Notes: generated by a model not told the origin, from the letters alone. Counted from the first letter of the stretch, positions 50,192 through 59,776 are shown. The stretch is DNA of 64,000 bases from Saprospirales bacterium (GCA_016719895.1 JADJYG010000010.1:1-64000); one strand, 5' to 3'. Program-made: numbers and translations.

Positions 50192-52669
50192 TCACGCCAA
50201 CACGCCTTTTTTCGATTTTTTCCCCTTGAGCATACCATTTGGCCCGGGCTTTGCGGCGGGAGGGGCGATGCCCAGGGCGATCGAAAGCACGTCGCTCATT
50301 TTATCTACGTAACAGAAATTAAGCCCTTTGATATAGTCGGCTTCGATTTCGGCTACGTGTTTTTCGTTTTCCCGGCAAAGCAAAACCTCCCGGAGTCCGG
50401 CGCGTTTGGCGGCAAGGATTTTTTCCTTAATGCCACCCACGGGCAATACTTTACCGCGAAGGGTGATTTCGCCGGTCATGGCCAGGTAGGGTTTTACCGG
50501 CTTTTGGGTAAACGCCGAGGTGATGGCCGTGAGCATCGTCACGCCGGCGGAGGGCCCGTCTTTGGGGATCGCGCCTTCCGGGACGTGGATGTGGATGTCC
50601 GTCTTATCGAACTTTTCCGGGTCGATCTGCATTTCATCCGCATGGGCTTTGATGTAGCTCAGCGCAGTGCTGGCGCTCTCTTTCATGACATCGCCGAGGT
50701 TGCCGGTGAGTTGCAAGCGGCCGTTGCCTTTGTTGAGGCTGGCTTCGATAAACAGGATTTCGCCGCCCACGGAGGTCCAGGCCAGGCCGATGGCCACACC
50801 GGGCGCTTGTTGTTCCTGGTATACTTCGGCATCGAACTTCGTCGGGCCGAGTATACTGTTGAGATATTCCGGCTTGACGGTAACGTCGTATTCCTCTTCC
50901 ATGGCCACTTTTTTAGCCACATAACGCATGACGGAGCCGATTTCGCGGTTCAGGTTTCGCACACCGCTTTCGGCGGTATAGTGCTTGATAATATTGGTGA
51001 TCGTGCGTTCGCCGATTTTCACCTGCGGTGGTTTCAGCCCGTGCTCCTTGCGTTGTTCGGGGATAAGGTGCCTTCTGGCAATTTCCACTTTTTCTTCGCG
51101 CGAGTAGCCGGCGATTTCGATCACTTCCATCCGGTCGAGCAGGGCCGGCTGGATGGTGGACAGGGAGTTGGCCGTGGCGATAAACAACACCTTGGAAAGG
51201 TCGTATTCCAGTTCCAGGTAGTTGTCGTAGAAGGTGGTGTTTTGTTCGGGATCCAGCACTTCGAGCAGTGCGGAAGAGGGGTCGCCCCGAAAATCTTTGC
51301 CTACTTTGTCGATCTCGTCCAGGATAAATACCGGGTTGCCGGCTTTTGCTTTTTTCAGCGATTGGATGATCCGGCCAGGCATGGCGCCGATATAGGTTTT
51401 CCGGTGACCGCGGATTTCGGCTTCATCATGCAGGCCGCCGAGGCTCATCCGCACGTATTTGCGCTTGAGCGCCTTGCCGATGCTTTGACCAAGCGATGTT
51501 TTGCCTACTCCGGGCGGGCCGACGAGGCAAAGGATGGGCGCTTTCATGTCGCCTTTGAGTTTGAGCACGGCCAGGTGTTCGAGGATGCGTTCCTTTACCT
51601 TGGCGAGGCCATAATGGTCCTTATCGAGCACGTCTTTAACCCGGCGGAGGTCGAAATTGTCTTTTGTAAATTCCTGCCAGGGCAGGTCGAGCAGGGTTTC
51701 CAGGTAAGTCAGCCCGATGGCATACTCGGCGATCTGGGGGTTTACCCGGCGCAGTTTGTTGACTTCGCGTTGGAAGGTCTCCAACACGTTTTTGGGCCAT
51801 TTCTTTTTGGCGGCGCGTTCCATCAAGGCATTGATCTCGTCTTCCTGGGGGTTTTGTCCGAGCTCCTCCTGGATGGTTTTGAGCTGCTGGCTCAGGAAAT
51901 AATCGCGCTGTTGTTTCTCGATATCGTTGCGCACCTTCGCCTCGATCTGGTCTTTGAGCTCGAGCAGCTGCAATTCGGCATCCATGTACTGGAGTATCCG
52001 GTTGGCTTTGTCTTTCAGGTGGCTGATCTCCAGGATGACTTGCTTTTCCTCTACCTTTATATTCAGGTTTGAAGATATAAAATTGAGCAGAAAATTGTCG
52101 TTGGTGATGTTTTTCAGCATCACCACCGCTTCCGATGGAATTTGCGGCGACAGCTCGATAATATGCTTGGCTGCGTCGCGGATGCTGCTGAGCAAGGCCC
52201 GGAATTCCAGTTTGTTTTTCGGCTGTATATACTCCAGCGACGTGACCTGCCCCAACATATAGGGGTCCTCGCTCAGCATTTCTTCCAAGTGGAAGCGCTT
52301 GCGGCCCTGTAAAATAGCCGTGGTGGAGCCATCGGGCATTTTCAACAGCTTCAATACCCGGGCAATAGTGCCAATGGAGTATAAATCGCGCGCGATAGGG
52401 CTTTCTATTTTTACGTCCCGTTGCGACAAAACACCGATGAAGCGGTTGTCTTCATAAGCTTTTTGCACGGCACGGATACTCTTGTCCCGCCCAATTGTAA
52501 TCGGCGTAACAATACCGGGAAACAATACGGTATTCTTGAGGGGTAAAACAGGTAGCGTATCCGGAAACACTTCGCCCTGCTTCGCTTCTTCGTCTTCTTC
52601 CAGCGAAAAAAGCGGCACAAAATCCGGTTCATCATCGGATTGGGCTGGCATTAACCAATTTTCGAACAT
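50192..52669 (-). CDS. lon: ATP-dependent protease Lon
   Basis: An 825-residue LonA: N-terminal substrate domain (LPVLPLKNTVLFPGIVTPIT), coiled region, AAA+ module with Walker A LVGPPGVGKTSLGQSIGKAL and Walker B FILDEIDKV, and the Ser-Lys protease with PKDGPSAGVTMLTA (Ser) and GGIKEKILAAKRAG (Lys). It degrades damaged and regulatory proteins in the cytosol. The start is ATG 52669 (MFENWLMPAQ); a TTG six bases upstream also fits. It ends with a basic tail (GKKSKKGVLA). The gap upstream to 53110 carries short repeats. Confidence 0.97.
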   Translation of the reverse strand: MFENWLMPAQSDDEPDFVPLFSLEEDEEAKQGEVFPDTLPVLPLKNTVLFPGIVTPITIGRDKSIRAVQKAYEDNRFIGVLSQRDVKIESPIARDLYSIGTIARVLKLLKMPDGSTTAILQGRKRFHLEEMLSEDPYMLGQVTSLEYIQPKNKLEFRALLSSIRDAAKHIIELSPQIPSEAVVMLKNITNDNFLLNFISSNLNIKVEEKQVILEISHLKDKANRILQYMDAELQLLELKDQIEAKVRNDIEKQQRDYFLSQQLKTIQEELGQNPQEDEINALMERAAKKKWPKNVLETFQREVNKLRRVNPQIAEYAIGLTYLETLLDLPWQEFTKDNFDLRRVKDVLDKDHYGLAKVKERILEHLAVLKLKGDMKAPILCLVGPPGVGKTSLGQSIGKALKRKYVRMSLGGLHDEAEIRGHRKTYIGAMPGRIIQSLKKAKAGNPVFILDEIDKVGKDFRGDPSSALLEVLDPEQNTTFYDNYLELEYDLSKVLFIATANSLSTIQPALLDRMEVIEIAGYSREEKVEIARRHLIPEQRKEHGLKPPQVKIGERTITNIIKHYTAESGVRNLNREIGSVMRYVAKKVAMEEEYDVTVKPEYLNSILGPTKFDAEVYQEQQAPGVAIGLAWTSVGGEILFIEASLNKGNGRLQLTGNLGDVMKESASTALSYIKAHADEMQIDPEKFDKTDIHIHVPEGAIPKDGPSAGVTMLTAITSAFTQKPVKPYLAMTGEITLRGKVLPVGGIKEKILAAKRAGLREVLLCRENEKHVAEIEADYIKGLNFCYVDKMSDVLSIALGIAPPAAKPGPNGMLKGKKSKKGVLA

Positions 52670-52718
52670 ATTCAATTCTTACGGGAGGGTATGATGGTTA
52701 GAGGGTTTCAGGTTTCTG

Positions 52719-52792
52719 GGTTTCAAGGTTTCTGGGATCGGGATGGTTGAGATTTAAACCAAGTGGGTTATCCTACTGCAAACCTTGAAACC
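52719..52792. repeat. Inverted GGTTTCAAGGTTT repeat upstream of lon
   Basis: ggtttcaaggttt at 52719-52731 is the exact complement of 52780-52792, and ggtttctggg occurs twice beside it. The words resemble the hairpin at 29584. The 440-base gap 52670-53110 holds no other recognisable feature; a promoter of lon or of the TraB gene must lie there but no clean TAnnTTTG is seen. Confidence 0.5.
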
Positions 52793-53110
52793 TTTCCTCA
52801 AAGTGCAAACTTTGCCATTTTTCCTGAAATAATAACGGCCAAATCAGGCTTTGTGTCATACTGGCAGCAAAATTTGCTCATTTGGGCCATCCGCTTGTTG
52901 GTCAAATTACTTGCCAGCCGTTTAAAAATATGGTTTTGGCAGGCTTTTTTCCGTTCAGGCAGACAAAACGGCAGCCTGTCCGATTCCGCCGGGTGCGCTA
53001 TTTTTGCGGCCGGCGCGTTTAGAACCTGTTTGTTCCAACCTTTTCGGCTGCCAACAGTTTAACCCGGTGGCCGGGCCTGAAAAATGACCCGGCATTTTAA
53101 AAAAACAGAT

Positions 53111-54022
53111 ATGCAAAAATTATGGTTGTGGCTTGTGCTTGGCGTAGCTATCACGGGGTGCCGGCCGGCACAGCCGGCTGTGTATGCGCCCGGTCAATTT
53201 ATTCCGGCCGAAAAGGCGTTGCTTTGGAAAATTAGCGGGAATGGCCTAAAAAAGCCCTCCTACCTCCTGGGTACGATCCACCTTATTCCCAGGGACCGTT
53301 TTCGCCTGTCGGATGCAACATTCGATGCCCTGTCCGATGCGCAGCGCGTGACCTTCGAGATCGACATGAAGGAGATGACCAACCTGTTCACGCAGTTTAA
53401 CCTGCTGACGAAGGCCTTTATGGGCGGCGGAAAAACCCTGCGCGACCTGCTCTCGCCCGAAGATTACGCCTTTGTCCGGCAAAAACTGGACACGCAGGGC
53501 TTGCCGGCGTCCATGCTGGAGCGGATGAAACCCCTTTTTCTCAGCACCATGCTGGGCTCCGATGAACAATCGGGCCTGCGCGCCAACAGTAACATGACAT
53601 CGGTGGAAATGGAACTCTACCGGCACGTGAAGCGCCGCAAACTACCGTCGGCAGGCCTGGAAACAGCCACCTATCAAATGGGCATTTTCGACAGCATCCC
53701 CTATGCCGCCCAGGCCAAAATGCTGGTGGAAACCCTGCGCGACTCGGAAGGCTCCGACAGCGATTTTGAGCAGATGATCAACCTTTATCTTCAAAAGGAT
53801 ATCAACGCTATGGAAGCTATGATGGACAATACGGATTCCGGCATGCATCAATTTCAGGACATCCTGCTCCATCAGCGCAACCGCAACTGGATACCGGTAA
53901 TGGGCAGGATGATGCGGGAAAAACCCACGCTCTTCGCCGTTGGCGCCGGGCATCTGGGCGGCGGCGGCGGGGTGATCGCTTTGTTGCGCAAAGCCGGGTA
54001 CCGGGTTGAGGCCGCTGAGTAG
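53111..54022 (+). CDS. TraB/GumN family lipoprotein
   Basis: A 303-residue lipoprotein (LWLWLVLGVAITGCRPAQ). The mature part has the TraB/GumN pattern: PSYLLGTIHLIPRDRF (GxxH motif), VTFEIDMKEM with an acidic residue, LPSAGLETATYQMGIFDSIP (ETxxxQ-like) and FAVGAGHLGGGGGVIALLRK. These proteins are predicted metal-dependent hydrolases or proteases (Tiki-like fold; family knowledge). ATG 53084 is also in frame, but the signal peptide begins at 53111. It stands alone. Confidence 0.85.
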   Translation: MQKLWLWLVLGVAITGCRPAQPAVYAPGQFIPAEKALLWKISGNGLKKPSYLLGTIHLIPRDRFRLSDATFDALSDAQRVTFEIDMKEMTNLFTQFNLLTKAFMGGGKTLRDLLSPEDYAFVRQKLDTQGLPASMLERMKPLFLSTMLGSDEQSGLRANSNMTSVEMELYRHVKRRKLPSAGLETATYQMGIFDSIPYAAQAKMLVETLRDSEGSDSDFEQMINLYLQKDINAMEAMMDNTDSGMHQFQDILLHQRNRNWIPVMGRMMREKPTLFAVGAGHLGGGGGVIALLRKAGYRVEAAE

Positions 54023-54046
54023 TCGCCCGGCGGCGCTCCACGGGGC

Positions 54047-56077
54047 CTACTGCACCACCACCTTGTCGATTACATCGCCTACCTGCAGTTTGAACACCAC
54101 GTCCATGCCTTGGGTGACCTTGCCGAAAATAGTGTACCGGCCGTCAAGATGCGGCGCAGGCGAATGAGTGATAAAAAACTGCGTGCCCTCGGTGTCCGGT
54201 CCGGCCGACGCCATACCCAGGTAGCCTTCGTCGTCGTACCAGGCCAGGCCGATTTCGGTCCGCATCGAGTAGTCGAGCGCGCCGTAGCCGTCGCCGCGCG
54301 GGCAACCGCCCTGCACTACAAAATTAGGCGCCACGCGGTGAAAGGTTTTTCCGTTGAAATAGCCCTTTTGGGCCAGGTCGAGGAAATTGGCTGCCGAACC
54401 GGGCGCCCACGCCGGGAAAAGTTGCAGGCTGATATTGCCCTTGGCAGTCTGCAAAACAACACGGGTGGCCTGGTTGACTTTTGCCAGCAGTTGCCAGTCG
54501 ATGGGGTGGTTATAGGCCAGTTTGCGCGGCGCCGGCGCCGGCGCGCCCTCCAGGCAGGCAATAGATTTTTCCAGGGCGGCATACGCCTCGTAATCGCGGG
54601 GCATTTGCAAGCGTTGAAGGGCATTTTTCATCTGCCCGAGGTGGTTGGTATCGGCCAGCGTGCGGTACTCCAGCGCCGGGGCGCAAAAGGCGTCGGCCGT
54701 GGCGGCGATCATGCCGGGGTCGCCGGAAGTAATGATCTCCTGCAGATAATAGAACAGTTCGCGCCGGACGCTGCGGCCGTTTTCGCCAAAAATGCGGTAA
54801 AAATCGGGCCGTTGGCAAATACTGACCAGGGCTTCTGCAGCCGCTGATTTCACCACCAGGCTAGGGTCGTTCATACCTTTGTCGTGGATCCAGCGAAACT
54901 GCCAGCCAAATTCCGCCAACGCCGCCAGGCAGGCCGCGCGCTCATAGGGGTTTTGCGATTTTTGGAAGAAGTCGCGCAGCCGGTAGTTCAGGTATTCTTT
55001 TTTCTCCGGCATCGTTTTCCCCGCCATCCATTTGTACGAAGCCCGGTACAATGCAATGCGCACCGGCCATGGCAAGGCCGGATTGTCGCGGGCAATGCGC
55101 CAGTAGTAATCACCGTCTTCCGCCTGACCACTGGCTACAAAAAACTCGGCGGCCGTACGCGCCACCTGCAGGTTGATGTCCTGTATAAAAGGCGTAACCA
55201 GCACCCGCACCGTGTCATAATTGAATTTGGCCATAGCCTGGATCAAATTGCACCGGACCCGCCAGTCTTGTTCTATTTTGATGACCTTCGACAGGATGGC
55301 AAAGGCCGGTTCGGTTTGCGATTTACCCAGTGCTTTGGCCAGCGCCATCCGTATATCGGGGTCGGTCGAGCGAACAAAAGCGGCGGCCAGCTGAACGGCT
55401 TGCAGGCTATCGGGTTGCACGTCCTGAGCGCGGGCCAGGTAATGTGCCGCCATCAGGCGTGCCGACTGCGGGATACGCTCATTCGCCACATATTCCACCA
55501 TCCGGGCAGTGGCGGCTTTATCGGTGATGTTGCGCAGGGCATAGCGGTAAATCGCCCGGCATTGCCCCTCCAGAAGCAGCGTATCGGAAGGATAATAGGT
55601 GCTGACAGTAGCCATGTTTTTCAGGTGTGCCGGGCTTCCGCACTTGCCCAGGGCCTCCAGCACGATGGCGTTGAAGCGTTGGTGTTTCGACAGGGAGTCG
55701 TCTTGCCGGAAGGCATCCAGCAGCGGTTGTTCGCCGCGCTGCGACCCGATCTGTCCGAGCGCAAATGCGGCGGCGATACGGACTTCCTCGAGCGTGTCTT
55801 TCAACAACGGCACCAGAGGTTCCACGGCATTGGAGTCGCGCAGCGACGCAAAGGCAAGCGCGGCCAGGTAGCGCATGGTAGCCGCTGAATGACCGAGGTA
55901 TTGCAACAAACTATCGGCGCGGCCCTCGTCGCGGAGGTTATACAGGTGCTGAACCTGTTTGTTGCGAATGTCGAGGTTGATGATCTGGCTGGCCGGCCGT
56001 TTTTGGTCCGGCAATACACAGGAAAAAAGGCCCGCCAGGGCAATCCCAGTCAAAAGCAACGTTCGTGTGCGGCGCAT
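54047..56077 (-). CDS. Lipoprotein with HEAT repeats and C-terminal cyclophilin-type peptidyl-prolyl isomerase
   Basis: A 676-residue lipoprotein (LLLTGIALAGLFSCVLPDQ). Residues 60-500 form HEAT-like helical repeats (MRYLAALAFASLRDSNAVEP, AAAFALGQIGSQRGEQPL). The last 150 residues are a cyclophilin: FLDLAQKGYFNGKTFHRVAP, FVVQGGCPRGDGYG, GTQFFITHSPAPHLDGRYTI and FGKVTQGMDVV. Key residues His-Arg and Phe-Phe (QFFI) are present. It probably folds or escorts periplasmic or outer-membrane proteins. The fusion to a long HEAT array is typical of some Bacteroidota lineages (inference). Confidence 0.88.
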   Translation of the reverse strand: MRRTRTLLLTGIALAGLFSCVLPDQKRPASQIINLDIRNKQVQHLYNLRDEGRADSLLQYLGHSAATMRYLAALAFASLRDSNAVEPLVPLLKDTLEEVRIAAAFALGQIGSQRGEQPLLDAFRQDDSLSKHQRFNAIVLEALGKCGSPAHLKNMATVSTYYPSDTLLLEGQCRAIYRYALRNITDKAATARMVEYVANERIPQSARLMAAHYLARAQDVQPDSLQAVQLAAAFVRSTDPDIRMALAKALGKSQTEPAFAILSKVIKIEQDWRVRCNLIQAMAKFNYDTVRVLVTPFIQDINLQVARTAAEFFVASGQAEDGDYYWRIARDNPALPWPVRIALYRASYKWMAGKTMPEKKEYLNYRLRDFFQKSQNPYERAACLAALAEFGWQFRWIHDKGMNDPSLVVKSAAAEALVSICQRPDFYRIFGENGRSVRRELFYYLQEIITSGDPGMIAATADAFCAPALEYRTLADTNHLGQMKNALQRLQMPRDYEAYAALEKSIACLEGAPAPAPRKLAYNHPIDWQLLAKVNQATRVVLQTAKGNISLQLFPAWAPGSAANFLDLAQKGYFNGKTFHRVAPNFVVQGGCPRGDGYGALDYSMRTEIGLAWYDDEGYLGMASAGPDTEGTQFFITHSPAPHLDGRYTIFGKVTQGMDVVFKLQVGDVIDKVVVQ

Positions 56078-56139
56078 AGCAGTTTATTTGCGGCAAAAAT
56101 AGTAAGTTGCAGGCAGGTTTCCGCGGGTAAGCTGGCGGC

Positions 56140-58713
56140 TCACTTCTTTTCTATGGCCGCTCCGCTGATCAGGTTCCCAAAAAAAATCGCATTGGCAAAC
56201 AAGCGGTTGGTGCCCCACCAAAAACCACGGAAATTGGGATTGCCGGAAAAACAAATGATCCGGCCGTTGCCCGTGCCTCCCACGATAACTGCGGCCGCAT
56301 TGGCTACCAGGTTTTTCTGACGCGGATGAATATAGCCGGCTAGCAAGGGTTGCGCCGAATAAACGGCCGGGGTCGCATAGGGGTTGCGGGCAGTTTCAAC
56401 GAAAATGGTGTCGCCCTGGAACATCGGAATACGCGGCGTATCGTAGCCAAAACAAAGCGGATGGGTCAGGTCGAGTTCGGCTTCAAAAATCGCGCCGGGC
56501 AGGTTTTGCGCCCGGCGGCTGTCGTCGAGGCTGTTGTAGGGCCTGCGTTGGCGGGCGGGCCCGGCTGCGGGCGGGTTGCGGAATTCCAGGCCGACCAGCC
56601 CGTTGCTGCTGAGCCAGCGCAGGCTGGCGCCGGTGGCGATCAGGGTGCCGCCGCCGCCGACAAACTGGCGCAATTTTTCTGCCGGAAGCCGGCTGAAGTT
56701 GCCATCTGCCAGGATGACCACATTGTACTTATCCAAGTCGGCGCTGCTAAAACGGTCGGCGTCGAGCAGCAGCGGCGGGAGTCCATACCGCGTGTCGAGC
56801 AAATGCCAGATTTCACCGGCATCGGCCGCATTCACGCCCCTGCCTGTCACCAGCACCACACGGGGCGCCCGCAGGGTGGCAAAGTTGCTGCTCCCCAGGT
56901 CGGGGCCCTCCGCGCTCTGGCCGTTGTTCAAGGCATGAATACGCACATCCTGTGCGCCGCTCTGACGGATACACTGGCGGATAGCGGCGGCATCGAGCGC
57001 CTGGCGGTCGAGCGGAATACTCAGGCTGCCGGCGGCAAAGGTTTTACCTCCCGTTGTAAATGGTTTGGTGGCCACCTGTATACGCAGGTTGGCCCGGTGC
57101 AAGGCCGCCAGCAGGCGCGGCAGGTCGTAGCCCTGGCTTTCTATAACGTAAGCATAAATATCGGGCGTTGCGGGTGGCACCGATAGCGCTTCCGGCTGTT
57201 CTGCCAGAGCTACACTTTGTCCCAACCAGCGGGACTGATAAGTGTTTTTGTCGACCCCAGCCCAACTCAAGCCGAAGGCGTCGGGCAGGGTCCAGGCGGA
57301 AATATCGTAGAAAATACTGTCGGTAAACTGTGTTTGACGCCCGAATATCGCTTTGACGAGGCGGTAATTGGGCTGCTCCGCGGGCACTACCCAACCGCGG
57401 TTTTTCCCAAACGCCTGGTTGTTGACCCGGACATCCTCGTTCAGCGGGTATGCCTGAACGCGGTGTTGCCGGAGAACCTGCAAAAAGGCCTGCAAGGGCC
57501 GGCCGTTCAGGGTGTCGGCAAAGAGATAGGCCCGGGTGTCATCCTGCCGGGCCTCTTCGACGGCGGTAATAAAAAACTGCCGCAAATACTCGTTCAGTTC
57601 CACCCGCAGTTCGCCCAGCGCCTGCAAGGTGGAGCGGGAGGCCAGCACATGGTTGCGGATGGTGTACGGAAAACTCAGCAGGCCATTGTCGGTCATTTGC
57701 GCGCTGCCCCGGCTACTGGCTTGCTCGAACAGGATACCAACAGCGCCGTTCACGTCGGGGTAGGTCGATCCTTTACCGTAGTAAAAATCGTCGTAGTTTT
57801 CTTTGGAGAAAAACAGCACCTTTTTTTCCGAAAACAAGCGGGCGTGGTATGCACCGATCCGGGCCGTCAACTCCTGGTTCCGGGCGGGGGTAACCGGATT
57901 GACCCGGCTGGGCACGCCCGGCTGGAAAAAGAACGTAGCATTGGCGCCCATTTCGTGGTGGTCGGTCAGGATGTTGGGCAACCAATCCTGAAAGATCGCG
58001 ACCCGGCCGGCGGACTCCGGCTGTTGCATGACCAGCCAGTCGCGATTGAGGTCGAACCAGTAATGGTTGGTGCGGCCGCCGGGCCAGGGCTCGTTGAATT
58101 CGTCGTGTGCGGGGTCGGGCATAAGCGAAGCGCTGCGGCGGCTGTTGACCCAGCTGGCAAAACGCTGCAGTCCGTCGGGGTTGAAGCAGGGGTCGAGCAG
58201 GATGACGGCATTTTTCAACAGCGCCTCGATCTCCGGCGTTTGCGCCGCTGCCAGGTAATAGGCCACCAACATAGCCGCATGGCTGCCACTGGCTTCATTG
58301 CCGTGGATAGAGTAGCCCATATAGGCTACCGCGGGGAAATCGGCGGGGTTGAGCCGGGCACTGCGGGCGGGATCGGCCAATTGGCGGCGCTGGCGGCGGA
58401 GCTCGTCGAGGCGGGCCTGGTTTTCCGGAGCCGTAATGGTGAGGCAGATCAACGGGCGCTGCTCGTGGCTGGCGCCGTATACCTGCAGGCTGATGCGGCC
58501 GGCAACGCGATCCAGTTCGCGCAGGTACCCGACCAACTGGTCGTGGCTGACGTGCCATTCCCCTACCGCATACCCCAGGTACTGCGCCGGCGTCGGGATA
58601 GCCGCGTCGTATGGAATGGCCGGAAGGTAGTAGTCGAGTGTCGGTTTTTCCTGCCCGCTTACCAGCAGGGGCAGGAACAGGGAAAAGAACAGAAGCAGCG
58701 TAGGTGACCTCAT
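56140..58713 (-). CDS. M14-family zinc carboxypeptidase, secreted
   Basis: An 857-residue protein with signal peptide (LLLFFSLFLPLLVSGQEKPT). The M14 site is YSIHGNEASGSHAAM (HxxE, zinc ligands) and later LTDHHEMGANATFFF (third zinc His); LIRxR-like residues DPCFNPDGLQRF and the RDWLVMQQPES segment fit the family. The C-terminal 350 residues contain a Rossmann-like domain (LVTGRGVNAADAGEIWHL) of the type found beside such peptidases. It should remove C-terminal residues from peptides outside the cytosol. Separate from the neighbouring HEAT-cyclophilin gene by 63 bases. Confidence 0.88.
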   Translation of the reverse strand: MRSPTLLLFFSLFLPLLVSGQEKPTLDYYLPAIPYDAAIPTPAQYLGYAVGEWHVSHDQLVGYLRELDRVAGRISLQVYGASHEQRPLICLTITAPENQARLDELRRQRRQLADPARSARLNPADFPAVAYMGYSIHGNEASGSHAAMLVAYYLAAAQTPEIEALLKNAVILLDPCFNPDGLQRFASWVNSRRSASLMPDPAHDEFNEPWPGGRTNHYWFDLNRDWLVMQQPESAGRVAIFQDWLPNILTDHHEMGANATFFFQPGVPSRVNPVTPARNQELTARIGAYHARLFSEKKVLFFSKENYDDFYYGKGSTYPDVNGAVGILFEQASSRGSAQMTDNGLLSFPYTIRNHVLASRSTLQALGELRVELNEYLRQFFITAVEEARQDDTRAYLFADTLNGRPLQAFLQVLRQHRVQAYPLNEDVRVNNQAFGKNRGWVVPAEQPNYRLVKAIFGRQTQFTDSIFYDISAWTLPDAFGLSWAGVDKNTYQSRWLGQSVALAEQPEALSVPPATPDIYAYVIESQGYDLPRLLAALHRANLRIQVATKPFTTGGKTFAAGSLSIPLDRQALDAAAIRQCIRQSGAQDVRIHALNNGQSAEGPDLGSSNFATLRAPRVVLVTGRGVNAADAGEIWHLLDTRYGLPPLLLDADRFSSADLDKYNVVILADGNFSRLPAEKLRQFVGGGGTLIATGASLRWLSSNGLVGLEFRNPPAAGPARQRRPYNSLDDSRRAQNLPGAIFEAELDLTHPLCFGYDTPRIPMFQGDTIFVETARNPYATPAVYSAQPLLAGYIHPRQKNLVANAAAVIVGGTGNGRIICFSGNPNFRGFWWGTNRLFANAIFFGNLISGAAIEKK

Positions 58714-58837
58714 TCAGTAAATATTTTTTTAGGGGGGGAAAAGTACACTTATTTTGAAAAAATGGAACTTGCGGATTGTGTCCCGGGTTTGTGTCCCGAC
58801 TAATATACCGACGCCCGGTAGAAACAAGGCGCGTTAG

Positions 58838-58912
58838 ACCCTGATAGCCCAACCGGAAGGAGGCGGCCCGCTCAGGACGGGAACAGTGGGGGTTCGAATC
58901 CCTCTCGGGGTA
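58838..58912 (+). tRNA. tRNA-like gene, anticodon CAG (Leu), short variable loop
   Basis: Acceptor stem accctga/tcggggt (one wobble), a D-arm with a 3-base stem and GG in the loop, an anticodon stem cccg/cggg with loop ctcagga (anticodon CAG at 58873-58875, T33 present), and a full T-arm (ggggg-ttcgaat-ccctc). Discriminator is A. A Leu tRNA should have a long variable arm of about 13 or more bases, but here it is about six. It is therefore an unusual, possibly non-standard or mobile-element-derived tRNA. It could also be a degenerated gene. Confidence 0.65.
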
Positions 58913-58920
58913 CAAGAAGG

Positions 58921-58986
58921 TGTGGGCAGCCAGTATGGGATTAAACCCCCAAAAACCAGGCTGCATGCAGGTTGGTGCTGCCCACA
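58921..58986. repeat. Structured spacer between the two tRNA genes
   Basis: tgtgggcagc (58921-58930) and gctgcccaca (58977-58986) are exact complements. Two smaller hairpins can form inside (ggg-attaaa-ccc and the palindrome ctgcatgcag). It has no T-arm and no T run, so it is neither a tRNA nor a normal terminator; it may guide processing of a two-tRNA transcript. Confidence 0.5.
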
Positions 58987-58993
58987 TTGAATG

Positions 58994-59064
58994 GCGGGTA
59001 TAGCGTAGCGGCAACGTACCGGTTTTCCAAACCGGAGAGGCTGGTTCGAATCCGGCTACCCGCT
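58994..59064 (+). tRNA. tRNA-Gly (anticodon TCC)
   Basis: Acceptor stem gcgggta/tacccgc, D-arm gcgt-agcggca-acgt, anticodon arm ccggt-tttccaa-accgg with anticodon TCC, T-arm gctgg-ttcgaat-ccggc, discriminator T as in bacterial tRNA-Gly. CCA is not encoded. Confidence 0.93.
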
Positions 59065-59088
59065 CTATTTTGTCTGCCGGGGGAGACA

Positions 59089-59200
59089 GGATTATTTTCT
59101 GTAGGGTGATGGGACAGGATTTTCAGGAGTGCTCAGGATCGACAGGATGTTTTTTCGTAGAGGGGTGGGACGGGATCGGCAGTATTTTTCAGGATTTGCA
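59089..59200 (+). repeat. Two degenerate copies of the 58-base repeat
   Basis: Words gacaggatt, gtagggtgatgggacagg and ctcaggatcgacaggat follow the pattern of the tandem array at 61435, with several changes. They lie between tRNA-Gly and the lipoprotein at 59223. Confidence 0.7.
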
Positions 59201-59222
59201 TCACGCATCAAACATCAATATT

Positions 59223-59762
59223 ATGCAAAAAAATAGCATTAAAACGGTGGCTCTGGGGGGCCTGTTGCTGGCGCTGGCGCTCAGCGGCTGTAAAAAGGAT
59301 AACACTACCGAACAGGAAGTTATTACCACCGTGGTAGTCGAACTGATACCCGCCGACGGCAGCGCCATCCAGCATTTCGAATGGAACGATCTGGACGGCG
59401 ACGGCGGCAATGCACCCCAAGTGGATAACCTGGTGCTACTGGCCGGGAAAACCTTCCTCTGCCAATTGCAAGTGTTCGACCGGAGTAAAACGCCTGAAGC
59501 GAATATTACTACGGAAATTGAAGCCGAAAATACCAAACACTTGTTCGTATTCGCCCCCGACGGCGTCAACCTGACGGTACTGGGCGCCGACACCGACGAC
59601 ACCGGCAAACCGTTCAGGCTTCAAACCGTATGGACGACCGGCACAGTTTCGGTCGGTCTATTGAACATCCTGCTCAAGCACGAACCGGATAAAGACGCCT
59701 CCAACCCGGATGCGACCGGGGAAACGGATTTCGAGGTGGCGTTTCCGGTGCGGATACAATAA
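59223..59762 (+). CDS. Bacteroidota lipoprotein of the DLDGDGGNAP type
   Basis: A 179-residue lipoprotein (VALGGLLLALALSGCKKDNT) with EVITTVVVELIPADGSAIQH, NDLDGDGGNAPQVDNLVLLA and AENTKHLFVFAPDGVNLTVL. This pattern is found in many small Bacteroidota lipoproteins that are annotated vaguely as type 1 periplasmic-binding-fold proteins; the function is not known. The fold is probably an all-beta sandwich. Preceded by degenerate 58-base repeats. Confidence 0.8.
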   Translation: MQKNSIKTVALGGLLLALALSGCKKDNTTEQEVITTVVVELIPADGSAIQHFEWNDLDGDGGNAPQVDNLVLLAGKTFLCQLQVFDRSKTPEANITTEIEAENTKHLFVFAPDGVNLTVLGADTDDTGKPFRLQTVWTTGTVSVGLLNILLKHEPDKDASNPDATGETDFEVAFPVRIQ

Positions 59763-59776
59763 TTCATAATCGAACA

